Assembly: GCA_009784115.1 (NCBI GenBank)
Contig: WRCH01000008.1
Span: 1 to 50,885 of the forward strand
Origin: Chitinispirillia bacterium
Lineage (GTDB): Bacteria; Fibrobacterota; Chitinivibrionia; Chitinivibrionales; Chitinispirillaceae
Length of the DNA stretch: 50,885 nt
Direction: 5' to 3'
Positions 24,919 to 33,318 of the stretch are shown piece after piece. The position numbers were made by a program, and so were the translations under genes. Every line of letters begins with the position of its first letter. Position 1 is the stretch's first letter. The notes under the pieces were generated by a model. The model had not been told where the DNA came from. It did not search any database and was given only the letters and a program-made list of their open reading frames with translations.

Positions 24919-25392
24919 TCACTGTGATGATATTTCATATTCCAAAAGAAAATTTTTGATAAACTCCTCCTGCTCAGGAGTCTCTACAGCGGGTCTTGCC
25001 CTGCGGACTGTTGAAATCGCCTTTTTAAAAGGGAGTGAAAGATATTTTCCAACGACACAGGCGAGTACAAGACCTGTGCGCCCAATACCCGCGTGACAAT
25101 GAACGCACACACCTTTTTCCCGGTTCATCGTTTCAATAATTTCATCAATCATCAATGAAAATTCACTGAGTGACGACGGTGTTCCAAAATCTGTTATGGG
25201 GTGATAGACCCATGTGAGCGCAAGCTCAGAACACTTTTTTTGAACAGCGCCGCTTGGCTTCATAAGTGATACTATCGTATTCACTCCCTGCTCCGCAAGC
25301 CACGACACGTCATCGCGTTCCCTTTTGCACTCGGGCAGCGCGGATCCGCAAAGCTTTCCCTGTATAACCCATGAAAAATTTCCAGCGCTCAT
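24919..25392 (-). CDS. Dual-specificity / tyrosine phosphatase-like protein
   Basis: Cysteine-dependent phosphatase of 157 aa. The P-loop is HCHAGIGRTG (C99 nucleophile, R105). D68 in YHPITDFG is a likely general acid, and the DSP-type helix follows. No signal peptide, so cytosolic. The TFxxx-like C-terminal segment RRARPAVETPEQEEFIKNFL is typical of the DSP/cyclin-dependent kinase-inhibitor-like group. Possible substrates include phosphoproteins, phosphoinositides or sugar phosphates; nothing in the context decides. It lies between the M23/LysM gene and the dGTPase, all in one direction with small gaps, suggesting one transcript. Confidence 0.87.
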   Translation of the reverse strand: MSAGNFSWVIQGKLCGSALPECKRERDDVSWLAEQGVNTIVSLMKPSGAVQKKCSELALTWVYHPITDFGTPSSLSEFSLMIDEIIETMNREKGVCVHCHAGIGRTGLVLACVVGKYLSLPFKKAISTVRRARPAVETPEQEEFIKNFLLEYEISSQ

Positions 25393-25419
25393 TGTAAAAA
25401 CTCTCCCCGGTATGATCGG

Positions 25420-26514
25420 TTAGTTGCCGGTTGACTCACTGCCAACGCTTGCTTTTTCGATATGCCGCTCATCGCCGGCTTCTGTCAGTTCGATATCCTG
25501 TTCGTCATCATCTTCCGGCGGTTCGGCATGCTGTTCGCCGCCGCTTACCTGCCCTGTATCAGATATCTGCAGGAAGTTCTCCCTGGGGTCAACAGTTCTG
25601 TCTGTACGCACAACAAGCCGTCTTCCTACACGCAGTGTAGTGCGCGGCGTAATGCCGTTCATTCTGCACAGAGCGTTTACGGTAGTGCCGTAGCGCCTTG
25701 CGATACTTCCAAGATTTTCACCCCGCCGGACGGTATGAATTACTCTCTGCCTTTGCACGGTGAGATATTCAAAATTATCTCTTGTTAATACAAGGGTATC
25801 GCTTCGGAGTCTGAAGTTTTCAAAATCCATAATATATTCGGGATTAAACGGTTCGCCGAAGTAGCGGATTTCAAAGTGCAGGTGAGGCCCTGTCGAGCGT
25901 CCTGTATTGCCTCCAAGACCAACAATATCGCCCGCTCTTATTTGTTGATTAACCTCAACCGTTACCCGGCTGAGATGCCCGTAAAGAGTTTCAAGACCGC
26001 TATGATGGCGCACAACAACTACGTTGCCGTAGCCGCGCCTGTCAAACTGTATCACTCTCACTATACCATCCATAGCGCAGAGAATCGGGTCGCCGGTGTT
26101 AAGCCTGAGGTCTATGCCGTAATGCCACATATATCTGCGGGGCCCGAATCTTGATGTTACACGTTCATTAATAGGATGCACAAAATGTCTGTTCAAAGAG
26201 GAATCGGCAATCACAATTTTTACCGTATCATTAGGGCCGAGGGTACGGTAATCAAAGCGGCCGGAGTTTATCCTGTGATTACTCCACGCGTAGGTGGTAT
26301 CAATACCCATAAAATCATCATTTGTCAAATCATCAAAAAGCGAACTGAAATCCTGACCCTCTTCCTCGCGAAACAGCGCCTCAGCGAGACTGTCTCCAAT
26401 GCTGCTGTGGTTATGCTCAAAGGCGTCGGCGAAATCGATATCCGCTACAGAAGCGCGCAGCGCCAGTGCAAAGAGAGAAATTATGAATAATGTATAGATA
26501 CTGATTGATTTCAT
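25420..26514 (-). CDS. Secreted M23 metallopeptidase with LysM domain
   Basis: Periplasmic or exported peptidoglycan hydrolase, 364 aa. A signal peptide (residues 1-23) precedes an acidic linker. The M23 domain spans about 110-225 with zinc ligands H131, D135 and H213 and catalytic-type H180 (YGHL) and H211 (HLHFE). A single LysM domain (about 259-302: HTVRRGENLGSIARRYG...NALCRMNG) should bind the glycan strands. The C-terminal 60 residues are strongly acidic and low-complexity. LysM following M23 is the reverse of the NlpD arrangement. An active-site complement is present, so it is probably a true endopeptidase. The upstream region holds repeat copy C. Confidence 0.93.
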   Translation of the reverse strand: MKSISIYTLFIISLFALALRASVADIDFADAFEHNHSSIGDSLAEALFREEEGQDFSSLFDDLTNDDFMGIDTTYAWSNHRINSGRFDYRTLGPNDTVKIVIADSSLNRHFVHPINERVTSRFGPRRYMWHYGIDLRLNTGDPILCAMDGIVRVIQFDRRGYGNVVVVRHHSGLETLYGHLSRVTVEVNQQIRAGDIVGLGGNTGRSTGPHLHFEIRYFGEPFNPEYIMDFENFRLRSDTLVLTRDNFEYLTVQRQRVIHTVRRGENLGSIARRYGTTVNALCRMNGITPRTTLRVGRRLVVRTDRTVDPRENFLQISDTGQVSGGEQHAEPPEDDDEQDIELTEAGDERHIEKASVGSESTGN

Positions 26515-26569
26515 AAATATTAAACAGCCCCGTCACTATCAAAAAAAAGACGCGTGTCTGAACCGCAAT

Positions 26570-26665
26570 TATAAGACATAAATCTACACTGCACCGCACA
26601 ACTGCACGCGGGACCGGCTCTGATGCTTAGCGGTACAGTGCAGATTTATGCCATTATTCAGTATA
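26570..26665. repeat. Dispersed ~105-bp inverted repeat, copy C
   Basis: Arms CATAAATCTACACTGCACCG and GTGCAGATTTATG, core GCACAACTGCACGCGGGACCGG and GCTTAGCGGTACAGTG, right end CAGTATA. The left end is eroded. It lies between the divergent M23/LysM and HIT genes, so it may affect the leaders of either. Confidence 0.78.
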
Positions 26666-26784
26666 TTGCAAAATTTATGCGCTCTTTTCCAATTCTACTA
26701 AATATAACAACTTATGCGCTAAAAAAGAAACTTTTTATTATATTGCTTAAAGTTCTATATATCCCCCTATGAAAGGAAACATAC

Positions 26785-27132
26785 ATGAACAGCTGTCTGT
26801 TTTGCAAAATCTCAGCAGGCGAACTGCCTGCCGATAAACTTTACGAGGACGAAAACGCGATTGTCATACGCGATATCAATCCTCAATCACCCCACCATTT
26901 TTTGGCTATCCCCAAAAAGCACTACCCCGCCGTACACGACATCCCTCAGAATGAGATGCCGCCGCTTTTCGCAGGATTAATGAACGCCGTATGTCAAGCG
27001 CTTAACTCAAGCGGTCTTCATAACGCCGGCTACAGGCTTGTAATCAACAGCGGCGATACTGCCGGACAAACTGTTCCCCACCTGCACATCCACATCCTTG
27101 GCGGCCGTCAATTGGAATGGCCTCCGGGGTGA
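26785..27132 (+). CDS. HIT family hydrolase (HinT-like)
   Basis: Small cytosolic histidine-triad protein, 115 aa, normal length for the HinT branch, which hydrolyses adenosine 5'-phosphoramidates such as aminoacyl-AMP. The N-terminal SCLFCKISAGELPADKLYED and DINPQSPHHFLAIPKKH segments and the triad VPHLHIHILGGR (H99, H101, H103) are complete. GAAAGGA precedes the ATG. It is the only plus-strand gene in a long minus-strand stretch. It converges with ftsZ across a 12-bp GC hairpin. Confidence 0.95.
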   Translation: MNSCLFCKISAGELPADKLYEDENAIVIRDINPQSPHHFLAIPKKHYPAVHDIPQNEMPPLFAGLMNAVCQALNSSGLHNAGYRLVINSGDTAGQTVPHLHIHILGGRQLEWPPG

Positions 27133-27136
27133 TAGA

Positions 27137-27165
27137 GCAGGGGCGGGGGCAAGCCCCGCCCCTGC
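27137..27165. terminator. GC hairpin between convergent HIT and ftsZ genes
   Basis: Perfect 12-base inverted repeat (GCAGGGGCGGGG at 27137-27148, CCCCGCCCCTGC at 27154-27165) with a 5-base loop, placed between the HIT stop and the ftsZ stop. There is no T-run on either side, so it is not a canonical intrinsic terminator. It may still block both transcripts or belong to the palindrome family. Confidence 0.5.
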
Positions 27166-27171
27166 GATTAA

Positions 27172-28530
27172 TTACTGCTGCTGCTTTCTGATGAATGTCG
27201 GGATATCGTCCAGCTCTTCACCGCCGTAAGGCAAACCGCTGTATTTTGGTGAATACGGATTTGCGTTTACGTTTTGTTCCCATGGCGGACTCCACTTTGT
27301 ATCATAAGCCTGACCTCTGAACTGTTCAGGTTTTTTGACTGCTGATGGATTTTCAGAAGCAGTCGGTTTTGGCGCCTCAGCTTCGGCAGCAGGCTGTACC
27401 GCGGACGGAGTCTGCGCCATCATCACCGCTTCAACCGGCGATTTTTGGACAGCAGGCTCGGATGCAGGCAGTTCAAGAGTTGTCTGCTCAACTTTGTTTT
27501 CCCGAACAGGGAGATTGAGTCTCATACCGCCTGTGGAACGGTCATCCTTTAACTTTTCCATCTCCTTATCGTTAAACCCTGTCGCTATCACTGTTACCTG
27601 TATCTTACCTTTCATAGCGGGATCGGTAACCGCGCCAAAAATAATATTGGTTTCGGAGTCCTTACCGACAGCCTTGTATACAACCTCTGTAGCATCGGCA
27701 ACATCATACATGCCAAGGTCATCGCCGCCGGTGATATTGATCAGAAGACCGCGCGCTCCGGCTATTGATATATCGTCAAGCAGCGGACTGTGAATTGCGC
27801 TCTCTGCCGCAAGTACCGCGCGGTCTTCACCCTCGGCAATGCCGGTACCCATAATCGCGTCTCCCATATCTTTCATTACAGTCTTTACATCCGCGAAGTC
27901 AAGATTAACGATACCATTTACAGTAATGAGATCTGAGATACCTTTTGTTCCCTGATGAAGCACATCATCAGCTGTTTTAAACGCGTCAATAAGAGGAGTG
28001 TTTCTGTCAGAGATTGAGAGAACTTTCTGATTGGGGATAACGATTATCGTATCAACATTTTTTCTCAGATCGTCAATACCCTTTTTAGCGTTGCGGTCAC
28101 GCACACGGCCTTCAAACAGAAATGGACGTGTCACGATAGCAACTGTAAGAATGCCAAGTTCCTTAGCGATCTCCGCAACAACCGCCGCTCCGCCGGTTCC
28201 TGTGCCGCCGCCCATACCCGCGGTAATAAACACCATATCCGCACCGATCAAAACCTCTTTGATCCTCTCTCTGCTCTCTTCCATAGCGGCGCGGCCCACC
28301 TCAGGATTTGCACCGGCCCCAAGACCTTTTGTGAGCTTCTCACCGGCCTGAATACGTGTGGGAGCATTGTTGTTGTCAAGCGCCATAGCGTCGGTATTGA
28401 TCGCTATAAACTCAACCCCTCTAAGCCCTGCGTCAACCATGCGCTTAACAGCATTTCCGCCTGCTCCGCCTACGCCGATAACCTTCATTTTTGCGACGGC
28501 TGCAAATGTCTCATCTAACTCGATTCTCAT
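27172..28530 (-). CDS. ftsZ: Cell division protein FtsZ
   Basis: Tubulin-like GTPase of 452 aa that forms the Z ring. The GTP-binding loop GGGTGTGGA is at about residues 107-115; [15 protein letters not shown] opens the fold and NTDAMAL is the T3-type loop. The polymerising core ends near residue 320. A variable linker rich in P, A and E runs to about 430, and the conserved C-terminal peptide ([11 protein letters not shown]) that binds FtsA closes the protein. It is the last gene of the dcw run, 58 bases after ftsA, and converges with the HIT gene. Confidence 0.98.
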   Translation of the reverse strand: MRIELDETFAAVAKMKVIGVGGAGGNAVKRMVDAGLRGVEFIAINTDAMALDNNNAPTRIQAGEKLTKGLGAGANPEVGRAAMEESRERIKEVLIGADMVFITAGMGGGTGTGGAAVVAEIAKELGILTVAIVTRPFLFEGRVRDRNAKKGIDDLRKNVDTIIVIPNQKVLSISDRNTPLIDAFKTADDVLHQGTKGISDLITVNGIVNLDFADVKTVMKDMGDAIMGTGIAEGEDRAVLAAESAIHSPLLDDISIAGARGLLINITGGDDLGMYDVADATEVVYKAVGKDSETNIIFGAVTDPAMKGKIQVTVIATGFNDKEMEKLKDDRSTGGMRLNLPVRENKVEQTTLELPASEPAVQKSPVEAVMMAQTPSAVQPAAEAEAPKPTASENPSAVKKPEQFRGQAYDTKWSPPWEQNVNANPYSPKYSGLPYGGEELDDIPTFIRKQQQ

Positions 28531-28588
28531 GTAAAACCTCCCCGTTTTTTGGTGATAATTATCTATAATATTTTTTTTCTATTCGCTG

Positions 28589-29821
28589 TTAAAAAAACTC
28601 TTTGGCCCATGATATCATTTTGTCTATCGCGCTGCGATAGTTGCTGTTTCCCCCGCCGCCTTTTTTACCTTTTTTGTCACCGCCGCACATCTCTGCCGCA
28701 TACATGCACAAACCGATTCCTGTTGCGTGAGCCGGTGAACGGGCAGCTTCCGTCAGTCCGCCGAAACGGCTTGGAACTCCAAGTTTTACCGGCAGTTTGA
28801 AGATGCTTTCCGCTTTGTCTCTCATTCCTTCCATAAGCGACCCGCCTCCTGTAAGTACTATGCCGGCTCCGAGCATGTCAGCGTATTCGGTCCGTTCAAT
28901 CTCTCTTAACACATGAGAAAGTATCTCTTCTACCCTCGGCTCTATAATGTTTACAACCGTCTCACGTTCAACCTCACGGTCATCATGCCCCCCAAGACCT
29001 CCGGGCACGTTGATAAATTCCTTACCGCGCAAAAGGGGAAGATAGGCGCACCCATTCGCTTTTTTTATCTCTTCCGCTTTTTCTATAGGCGTACCCAAAA
29101 CCATCGCAATATCCTTTGTAACATTGCTCCCGCCAAATGCAACCACGGCACTGTGCCTGATACTTTCATCAAAGTAAATTGCAACATCTGTAGTGCCGCC
29201 GCCAATATCAATGAGCGCAACTCCAAGCTCTTTCTCATCTTTTTCAAGCACGGCGTAGCTTGACGCTAAAGGTTCAAGCACCAAGTCAATCACTCTAAGC
29301 CCCGCGTTCTCTACACACTTCATTATGTTCTGAGCGCTTGCTATCGCACCGGTGATGATATGGATTTTAGTTTGAAGCCTGACGCCGCACATCCCAAGGG
29401 GATCTTTAATTCCCTTCTGGTCATCAACAATAAACTCCTGAGGAATAATGTGGAGTATTTCGCGGTCTTTAGAAATTTGCACCGCTTTTGCAGAGTCAAT
29501 CGCTCTTTCAATATCTTCCTTGGTTATCTCTTTGTCTATCGCGACAACACCGTTAGAGTTGATATTATTGATATGACTGCCGGCAATACCCACCCAAACA
29601 GCATCAACATCCACCCCGGCCATAAGTTCAGCTTCTTCCACAGCTTTCTTTATGGAATTTACAGTTTTTGCAATATCAACCACAGCTCCCTTACGCAATC
29701 CGTCAGAAGGGCTGATACCAACGCCTATCACCTTAAGCTGCCCATTCTCCCCAAGCTCAGTAATAATACAAGCAATCTTAGTAGTCCCAATGTCAAGCCC
29801 AACAAACATATTACTATCCAT
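28589..29821 (-). CDS. ftsA: Cell division protein FtsA
   Basis: Actin-like ATPase of 410 aa from the chosen start, which tethers FtsZ to the membrane. I chose ATG 29821 (MDSNMFVGLDIGTTK) because GAGGGG stands eight bases upstream and the phosphate-1 loop then lies at the usual position; the open frame extends to 29878 with no supporting site. Phosphate-2 IDIGGGTTDVAIY and adenosine motif GIVLTGGGSLMEGM are present. The C-terminal SAIDKMISWAKEFF is the amphipathic membrane-targeting helix after a glycine/lysine linker. It sits between ftsQ and ftsZ as in the standard order. Confidence 0.97.
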   Translation of the reverse strand: MDSNMFVGLDIGTTKIACIITELGENGQLKVIGVGISPSDGLRKGAVVDIAKTVNSIKKAVEEAELMAGVDVDAVWVGIAGSHINNINSNGVVAIDKEITKEDIERAIDSAKAVQISKDREILHIIPQEFIVDDQKGIKDPLGMCGVRLQTKIHIITGAIASAQNIMKCVENAGLRVIDLVLEPLASSYAVLEKDEKELGVALIDIGGGTTDVAIYFDESIRHSAVVAFGGSNVTKDIAMVLGTPIEKAEEIKKANGCAYLPLLRGKEFINVPGGLGGHDDREVERETVVNIIEPRVEEILSHVLREIERTEYADMLGAGIVLTGGGSLMEGMRDKAESIFKLPVKLGVPSRFGGLTEAARSPAHATGIGLCMYAAEMCGGDKKGKKGGGGNSNYRSAIDKMISWAKEFF

Positions 29822-29840
29822 ACCCACCCCTCTTTTATTT

Positions 29841-29874
29841 GTGATCGGATTTGCGTCATCGTGATCGGATTTGC
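29841..29874. repeat. 20-bp tandem duplication upstream of ftsA
   Basis: GTGATCGGATTTGC occurs at 29841-29854 and again at 29861-29874 with a period of 20 bases, just upstream of the ftsA ribosome-binding site on the minus strand. Probably a small local duplication. Confidence 0.6.
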
Positions 29875-29906
29875 CCAAGAGCCCCCTGTCACCGTGCTAA
29901 TCGTCC

Positions 29907-29982
29907 CTGCTTTTATCAAAATCTATCATTTAGTACAGACAGGACATGTCCTGTCTCTGCTTTTATGAAAATCAATCATTTA
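29907..29982. repeat. Perfect 20-bp palindrome between 26-bp direct repeats
   Basis: A perfect palindrome at 29937-29956 (AGACAGGACATGTCCTGTCT) lies between two 26-base direct repeats (29907-29932 and 29957-29982, two mismatches) that begin CTGCTTTTAT. The right-hand repeat contains the ftsQ stop codon. The layout looks like an insertion that duplicated its target, or a tandem duplication of the ftsQ tail plus palindrome. It is the only sizeable gap within the ftsQ-ftsA-ftsZ end of the cluster. Confidence 0.7.
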
Positions 29983-30801
29983 CAACATAGAGAGATATGC
30001 AAGACCTCTATATCTCAAATCCGCGTGCACTGGCTCTCTATTATCCTGCATAAGCCTCTCTCTAAGCGCTTTCATGTGCCCAAGCCTCTTCTCTATATCA
30101 TTAGAACCGATTGTATACTCTGTACGTTCAGATTTAAAAATCAGATTGACTGACGAGCTGTCGCTAAAATCAATCTGAGATATCTGTCTAAAAAAAGCGC
30201 CGCCCAAATTCCCGGCTGTTTTCTTTATAGTGTTAAACGTTTCAAGTTTTATTGTATCGCTTAAACCGGCGCTGCCCAAAGTTATAAGCGGCAGATCATA
30301 ATACTGTCCGGGCGCCGCGTTAAAACGTATTCCATTCTTGTCAACAAGTTTTATACCGCCATCCAAAACAAGAGCGACTGGAGTACGCTCGGTAATTCTA
30401 AGTACAGTTTTTTTATCACGGCCGCTTTTAACACTGAGCCTCTCTATCTCAGGTATTGCGGCGGCAGCCTTGATAACCGCATCTTTTTTAATAGAAAGAG
30501 AGTCACTCTTATTTATCAAAGAATCAACTGCTGTCTTAAGCAAAAGTGTTGTTTGCGCGCTCCCGTTTACTATCTGAAATTCGGCAGAGAGTTCACTCTT
30601 TGATTTAAACGTTGATTTAACCGCTTCACTAACATAACTGCTTACTGCCGGGCTGTGTTCATAAACCGCAAAGAGAACCGCTGCGATAAGCGCCGCAATA
30701 ATACCGGCGGAGCCAATCTTCTTTACACGGCGCGGCCTTTTTGCGCGCTGCTCTGCAATCGCTATTTTGCGGTTAGCTCCTATACGTTTTACTTTTGACA
30801 T
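29980..30801 (-). CDS. ftsQ: Cell division protein FtsQ/DivIB
   Basis: Bitopic inner-membrane divisome protein, 273 aa from ATG 30801 (MSKVKRIG). That start overlaps the murC TGA by one base; the open frame to 30840 would lie 40 bases inside murC. A basic cytoplasmic tail precedes the transmembrane helix (about residues 30-50, IIAALIAAVLFAVYEH). A POTRA-like region follows (TLLLKTAVDSLINKSDSLSIKKDAVIKAAAAIPEIERLSVKSGRD), then the FtsQ domain with RTPVALVLDGGIKLVDKNGIRF. Sequence conservation is low, as usual for FtsQ, but topology, the POTRA-FtsQ pattern and position between murC and ftsA agree. Confidence 0.9.
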   Translation of the reverse strand: MSKVKRIGANRKIAIAEQRAKRPRRVKKIGSAGIIAALIAAVLFAVYEHSPAVSSYVSEAVKSTFKSKSELSAEFQIVNGSAQTTLLLKTAVDSLINKSDSLSIKKDAVIKAAAAIPEIERLSVKSGRDKKTVLRITERTPVALVLDGGIKLVDKNGIRFNAAPGQYYDLPLITLGSAGLSDTIKLETFNTIKKTAGNLGGAFFRQISQIDFSDSSSVNLIFKSERTEYTIGSNDIEKRLGHMKALRERLMQDNREPVHADLRYRGLAYLSML

Positions 30802-32177
30802 CAGCTCTTTACTCCCGCGAACTGATATGCGCTCTCCCAAATGTCGCCTGCACCCATGAAAATCACAAGGTCGCCGTCTTTAGTTTTCTCGCGTAGATTC
30901 TCGGCGATTTCATCTTTGTCATTAACATAAACCGCTTTTGTTTCCGCTGTTGTATTTGTATTGATATTGTCAACAATATCTTTGGCATTTACACCCGGTA
31001 TAGGCTGCTCACGCGATTTGAAAATGTCAGTCACGAAAACAAGGTCCGCGGCGCTCAGAGCGTGCGCGAACTGATTTAAAAAATCACGGGTGCGGGAGTA
31101 GAGATGCGGCTGAAACACAGCAACTATACGCCCCTTTGAGCGAAATTTTCTAGCGGCGTCAAGCGTAGCGCTGATTTCACCGGGATGATGCGCGTAGTCA
31201 TCTACAACAGTAACTCCGTTCACCGTACCTATCATCTCAAACCTCCTCTTAACTCCCTGAAAGCGTGATAGTGTATTAACAATTTTTTCAAATTCGATTC
31301 CCATCTCCAAAGATACCGCTATAGCGGCCAAGACGTTTTTTACATTATGAAGACCGGGGATATTTACAGTTACCGTCCCAAGTTTCTTTCCTTTATGCAA
31401 AACAGCAAACACTGTCTGCCCATTTTCAAAATTAACATCGCAGGCTCTGTAGTCTGCTTTTGGATTGATGCCGTAAGTAATGATACTTCTTTGAATCCTC
31501 GGCAAAACACTATCGACGCCCTCATCATCAATACAGGCGATAACCGCGCCGTCAAAAGGAACTATCTCTGTAAACTCAACAAACGTATCTTTGATGTCGT
31601 TCAAATCCTTATAGCAATCAAGATGATCGGCTTCGATATTTGTAATGATCGCGATTGACGGATACATTGCTAAAAAGGAGCGGTCATACTCATCCGCCTC
31701 AGCTACAATAACTCCGCCGCTTCCGATAATGGCGTGAGAGCCGGACGCTTTAAACATCCCGCCGACAAGAACTGTAGGAGAGACGCCCGCATCTGTGAGT
31801 ACACTTCCTACAAGCGACGTTGTGGTTGTTTTTCCATGAGTTCCTGATATACAGACAGTAAAGTTAGAACGCATGATATCGCCAAGAACCTCCGCCCTTC
31901 TTATCATCGGGATACCATTCTTGGCGGCAAAAATACGCTCCGGATTATCCTCTTTCACAGCGCTTGAATACACGAGGATATCCGCGTCTCTAACAAAAAC
32001 AGGTTCATGGTTATACTGGATATCAACACCAAGCGCTTCCAAATGGTGCGTTGCGGCGGATTTTGTCCGATCAGAACCGGTAATGCGGTGACCGCGCGAC
32101 AAAAGCGCTTCCGCGAGAGGAGCCATGCCCGCTCCGCCGATACCAACCATGTGAATATTTTTTGTAAATTGTTTCAT
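30801..32177 (-). CDS. murC: UDP-N-acetylmuramate--L-alanine ligase
   Basis: Cytosolic Mur ligase of 458 aa that adds L-Ala to UDP-MurNAc with ATP. The N-terminal IHMVGIGGAGMAPLAEAL (residues 8-25) is the MurC-type UDP-binding loop. The ATP loop is CISGTHGKTTTTSLVG near residue 110. EADEYDRSFL and NIEADHLDCY follow, and the C-terminal FQPHLYSRT and DVFVTDIF-type segments (LVFVTDIFKSREQP) are MurC-specific. It starts one base after the ftsW stop; murG, usually found here, is absent. Confidence 0.97.
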   Translation of the reverse strand: MKQFTKNIHMVGIGGAGMAPLAEALLSRGHRITGSDRTKSAATHHLEALGVDIQYNHEPVFVRDADILVYSSAVKEDNPERIFAAKNGIPMIRRAEVLGDIMRSNFTVCISGTHGKTTTTSLVGSVLTDAGVSPTVLVGGMFKASGSHAIIGSGGVIVAEADEYDRSFLAMYPSIAIITNIEADHLDCYKDLNDIKDTFVEFTEIVPFDGAVIACIDDEGVDSVLPRIQRSIITYGINPKADYRACDVNFENGQTVFAVLHKGKKLGTVTVNIPGLHNVKNVLAAIAVSLEMGIEFEKIVNTLSRFQGVKRRFEMIGTVNGVTVVDDYAHHPGEISATLDAARKFRSKGRIVAVFQPHLYSRTRDFLNQFAHALSAADLVFVTDIFKSREQPIPGVNAKDIVDNINTNTTAETKAVYVNDKDEIAENLREKTKDGDLVIFMGAGDIWESAYQFAGVKS

Positions 32178-32178
32178 A

Positions 32179-33318
32179 TCAGCTCTTGCGAGAACGCCCT
32201 CCTGTAAAAATGGGCATTGATCCCTCTTTTGTCTGGCTCGATATATTAAGTAAAATACCCATACTGCTCATTGTAAATATGAGACTCATCCCGCCGTAAC
32301 TTAAAAAAGGCATTGGTATTCCTGTCGGCGGAACGAGTCCTGTAGTGACAGACGAGTGCACCAAAGCATAAAGCGCTATTACCATAGTAAATCCAAACGC
32401 GATGAGCTGACCCATACGGTCAGGAGCGTTAAGCGCAATACGCATTCCTCTATAGATGACAAACGCGAATATCGCAAAGACTATCATGATTCCCAAAAAA
32501 CCGAACTCTTCACCCAATATTGAGAGAATAAAATCGGTATGCGGTTCTGGCAGGTAAAAATATTTCTGTTCCCCTCTGCCAAGCCCCATGCCAAACATAC
32601 CTCCCCGCCCCAAACCTATTAAAGACTGGGTGACCTGATATCCAATACCGCTGCTGTGTTCGGAAAGATTCATAAAGCTAATAACACGCAGCATTCTATA
32701 CGGCTTGATGAGCACCATAAGCACAGCAAAAGGTATCATAAGAGCCGCTGTTCCGACAAGATGAGCTACTTTGGCGCCTGACATAAAAAGAATAGCGAAC
32801 GCCGTAAGCGCAATAATAATACTTGTTGAAAAATCGGGCCCCAAAATTACAAGACCGCATATTATTCCTATACGCACGTAATGCGGAATAAGAGAGCGCC
32901 AGTTGTCAAAATTTGCTCCCGGTTCACTGCATTTTTTCGCAAGCAGCAGCACAAGAGCCATACGGCCGAAATCTGAAGCCTGAAACCGTATCGACCCAAT
33001 TGTGATCCAGCGCTTTGCGCCTTTAATAGCATGACTGTCGGGAAGAAAAAACACATAGACAAGCAGGATCATCGCGATAATAAAAAGTATGCCGCTGTAT
33101 TTACCCCAAAAATGATAGTCAACATTTATAAAAATCATAAAACAGCCAACCGCGAGAAGCGCGCGGACTACTTGACGCGAAAGAAAAAAGTCCGCGCCGC
33201 CGAAATTCTTCTGCGCCACGGCAAAAGAGGAGCTGTACACGAGTACAATACCCAGCCCAAGGAGCAGAAGCGCCGCTCCAAAGAGCCACATATCCATCTT
33301 CGCGTATTTACCTATCAC
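32179..33318 (-). CDS. ftsW: FtsW, SEDS peptidoglycan glycosyltransferase
   Basis: Polytopic inner-membrane SEDS protein, 379 aa, with about ten hydrophobic helices. In current models it polymerises lipid II glycan strands at the septum together with its cognate class B PBP, here FtsI. Signatures include KGAKRWITIGSIRFQASDFGRM, GPDFSTSIIIALTAFAILF and the C-terminal TGLVPPTGIPMPFLSYGG. The start codon is GTG (33318) in a GTGA overlap with murD, which suggests coupled translation; M8 is an alternative. Membership in the dcw run argues for FtsW rather than RodA. Confidence 0.96.
   Translation of the reverse strand: MIGKYAKMDMWLFGAALLLLGLGIVLVYSSSFAVAQKNFGGADFFLSRQVVRALLAVGCFMIFINVDYHFWGKYSGILFIIAMILLVYVFFLPDSHAIKGAKRWITIGSIRFQASDFGRMALVLLLAKKCSEPGANFDNWRSLIPHYVRIGIICGLVILGPDFSTSIIIALTAFAILFMSGAKVAHLVGTAALMIPFAVLMVLIKPYRMLRVISFMNLSEHSSGIGYQVTQSLIGLGRGGMFGMGLGRGEQKYFYLPEPHTDFILSILGEEFGFLGIMIVFAIFAFVIYRGMRIALNAPDRMGQLIAFGFTMVIALYALVHSSVTTGLVPPTGIPMPFLSYGGMSLIFTMSSMGILLNISSQTKEGSMPIFTGGRSRKS

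Noticed and set aside
27137-27165. Canonical rho-independent terminator for ftsZ
   Set aside because: The stem is perfect, but there is no T-run on either strand, so it is listed only as a possible hairpin end or palindrome repeat.
28589-29878. Longer FtsA beginning at 29878
   Set aside because: The extra 19 residues are unlike FtsA N termini and overlap a tandem duplication; the ATG at 29821 has a clear ribosome-binding site.
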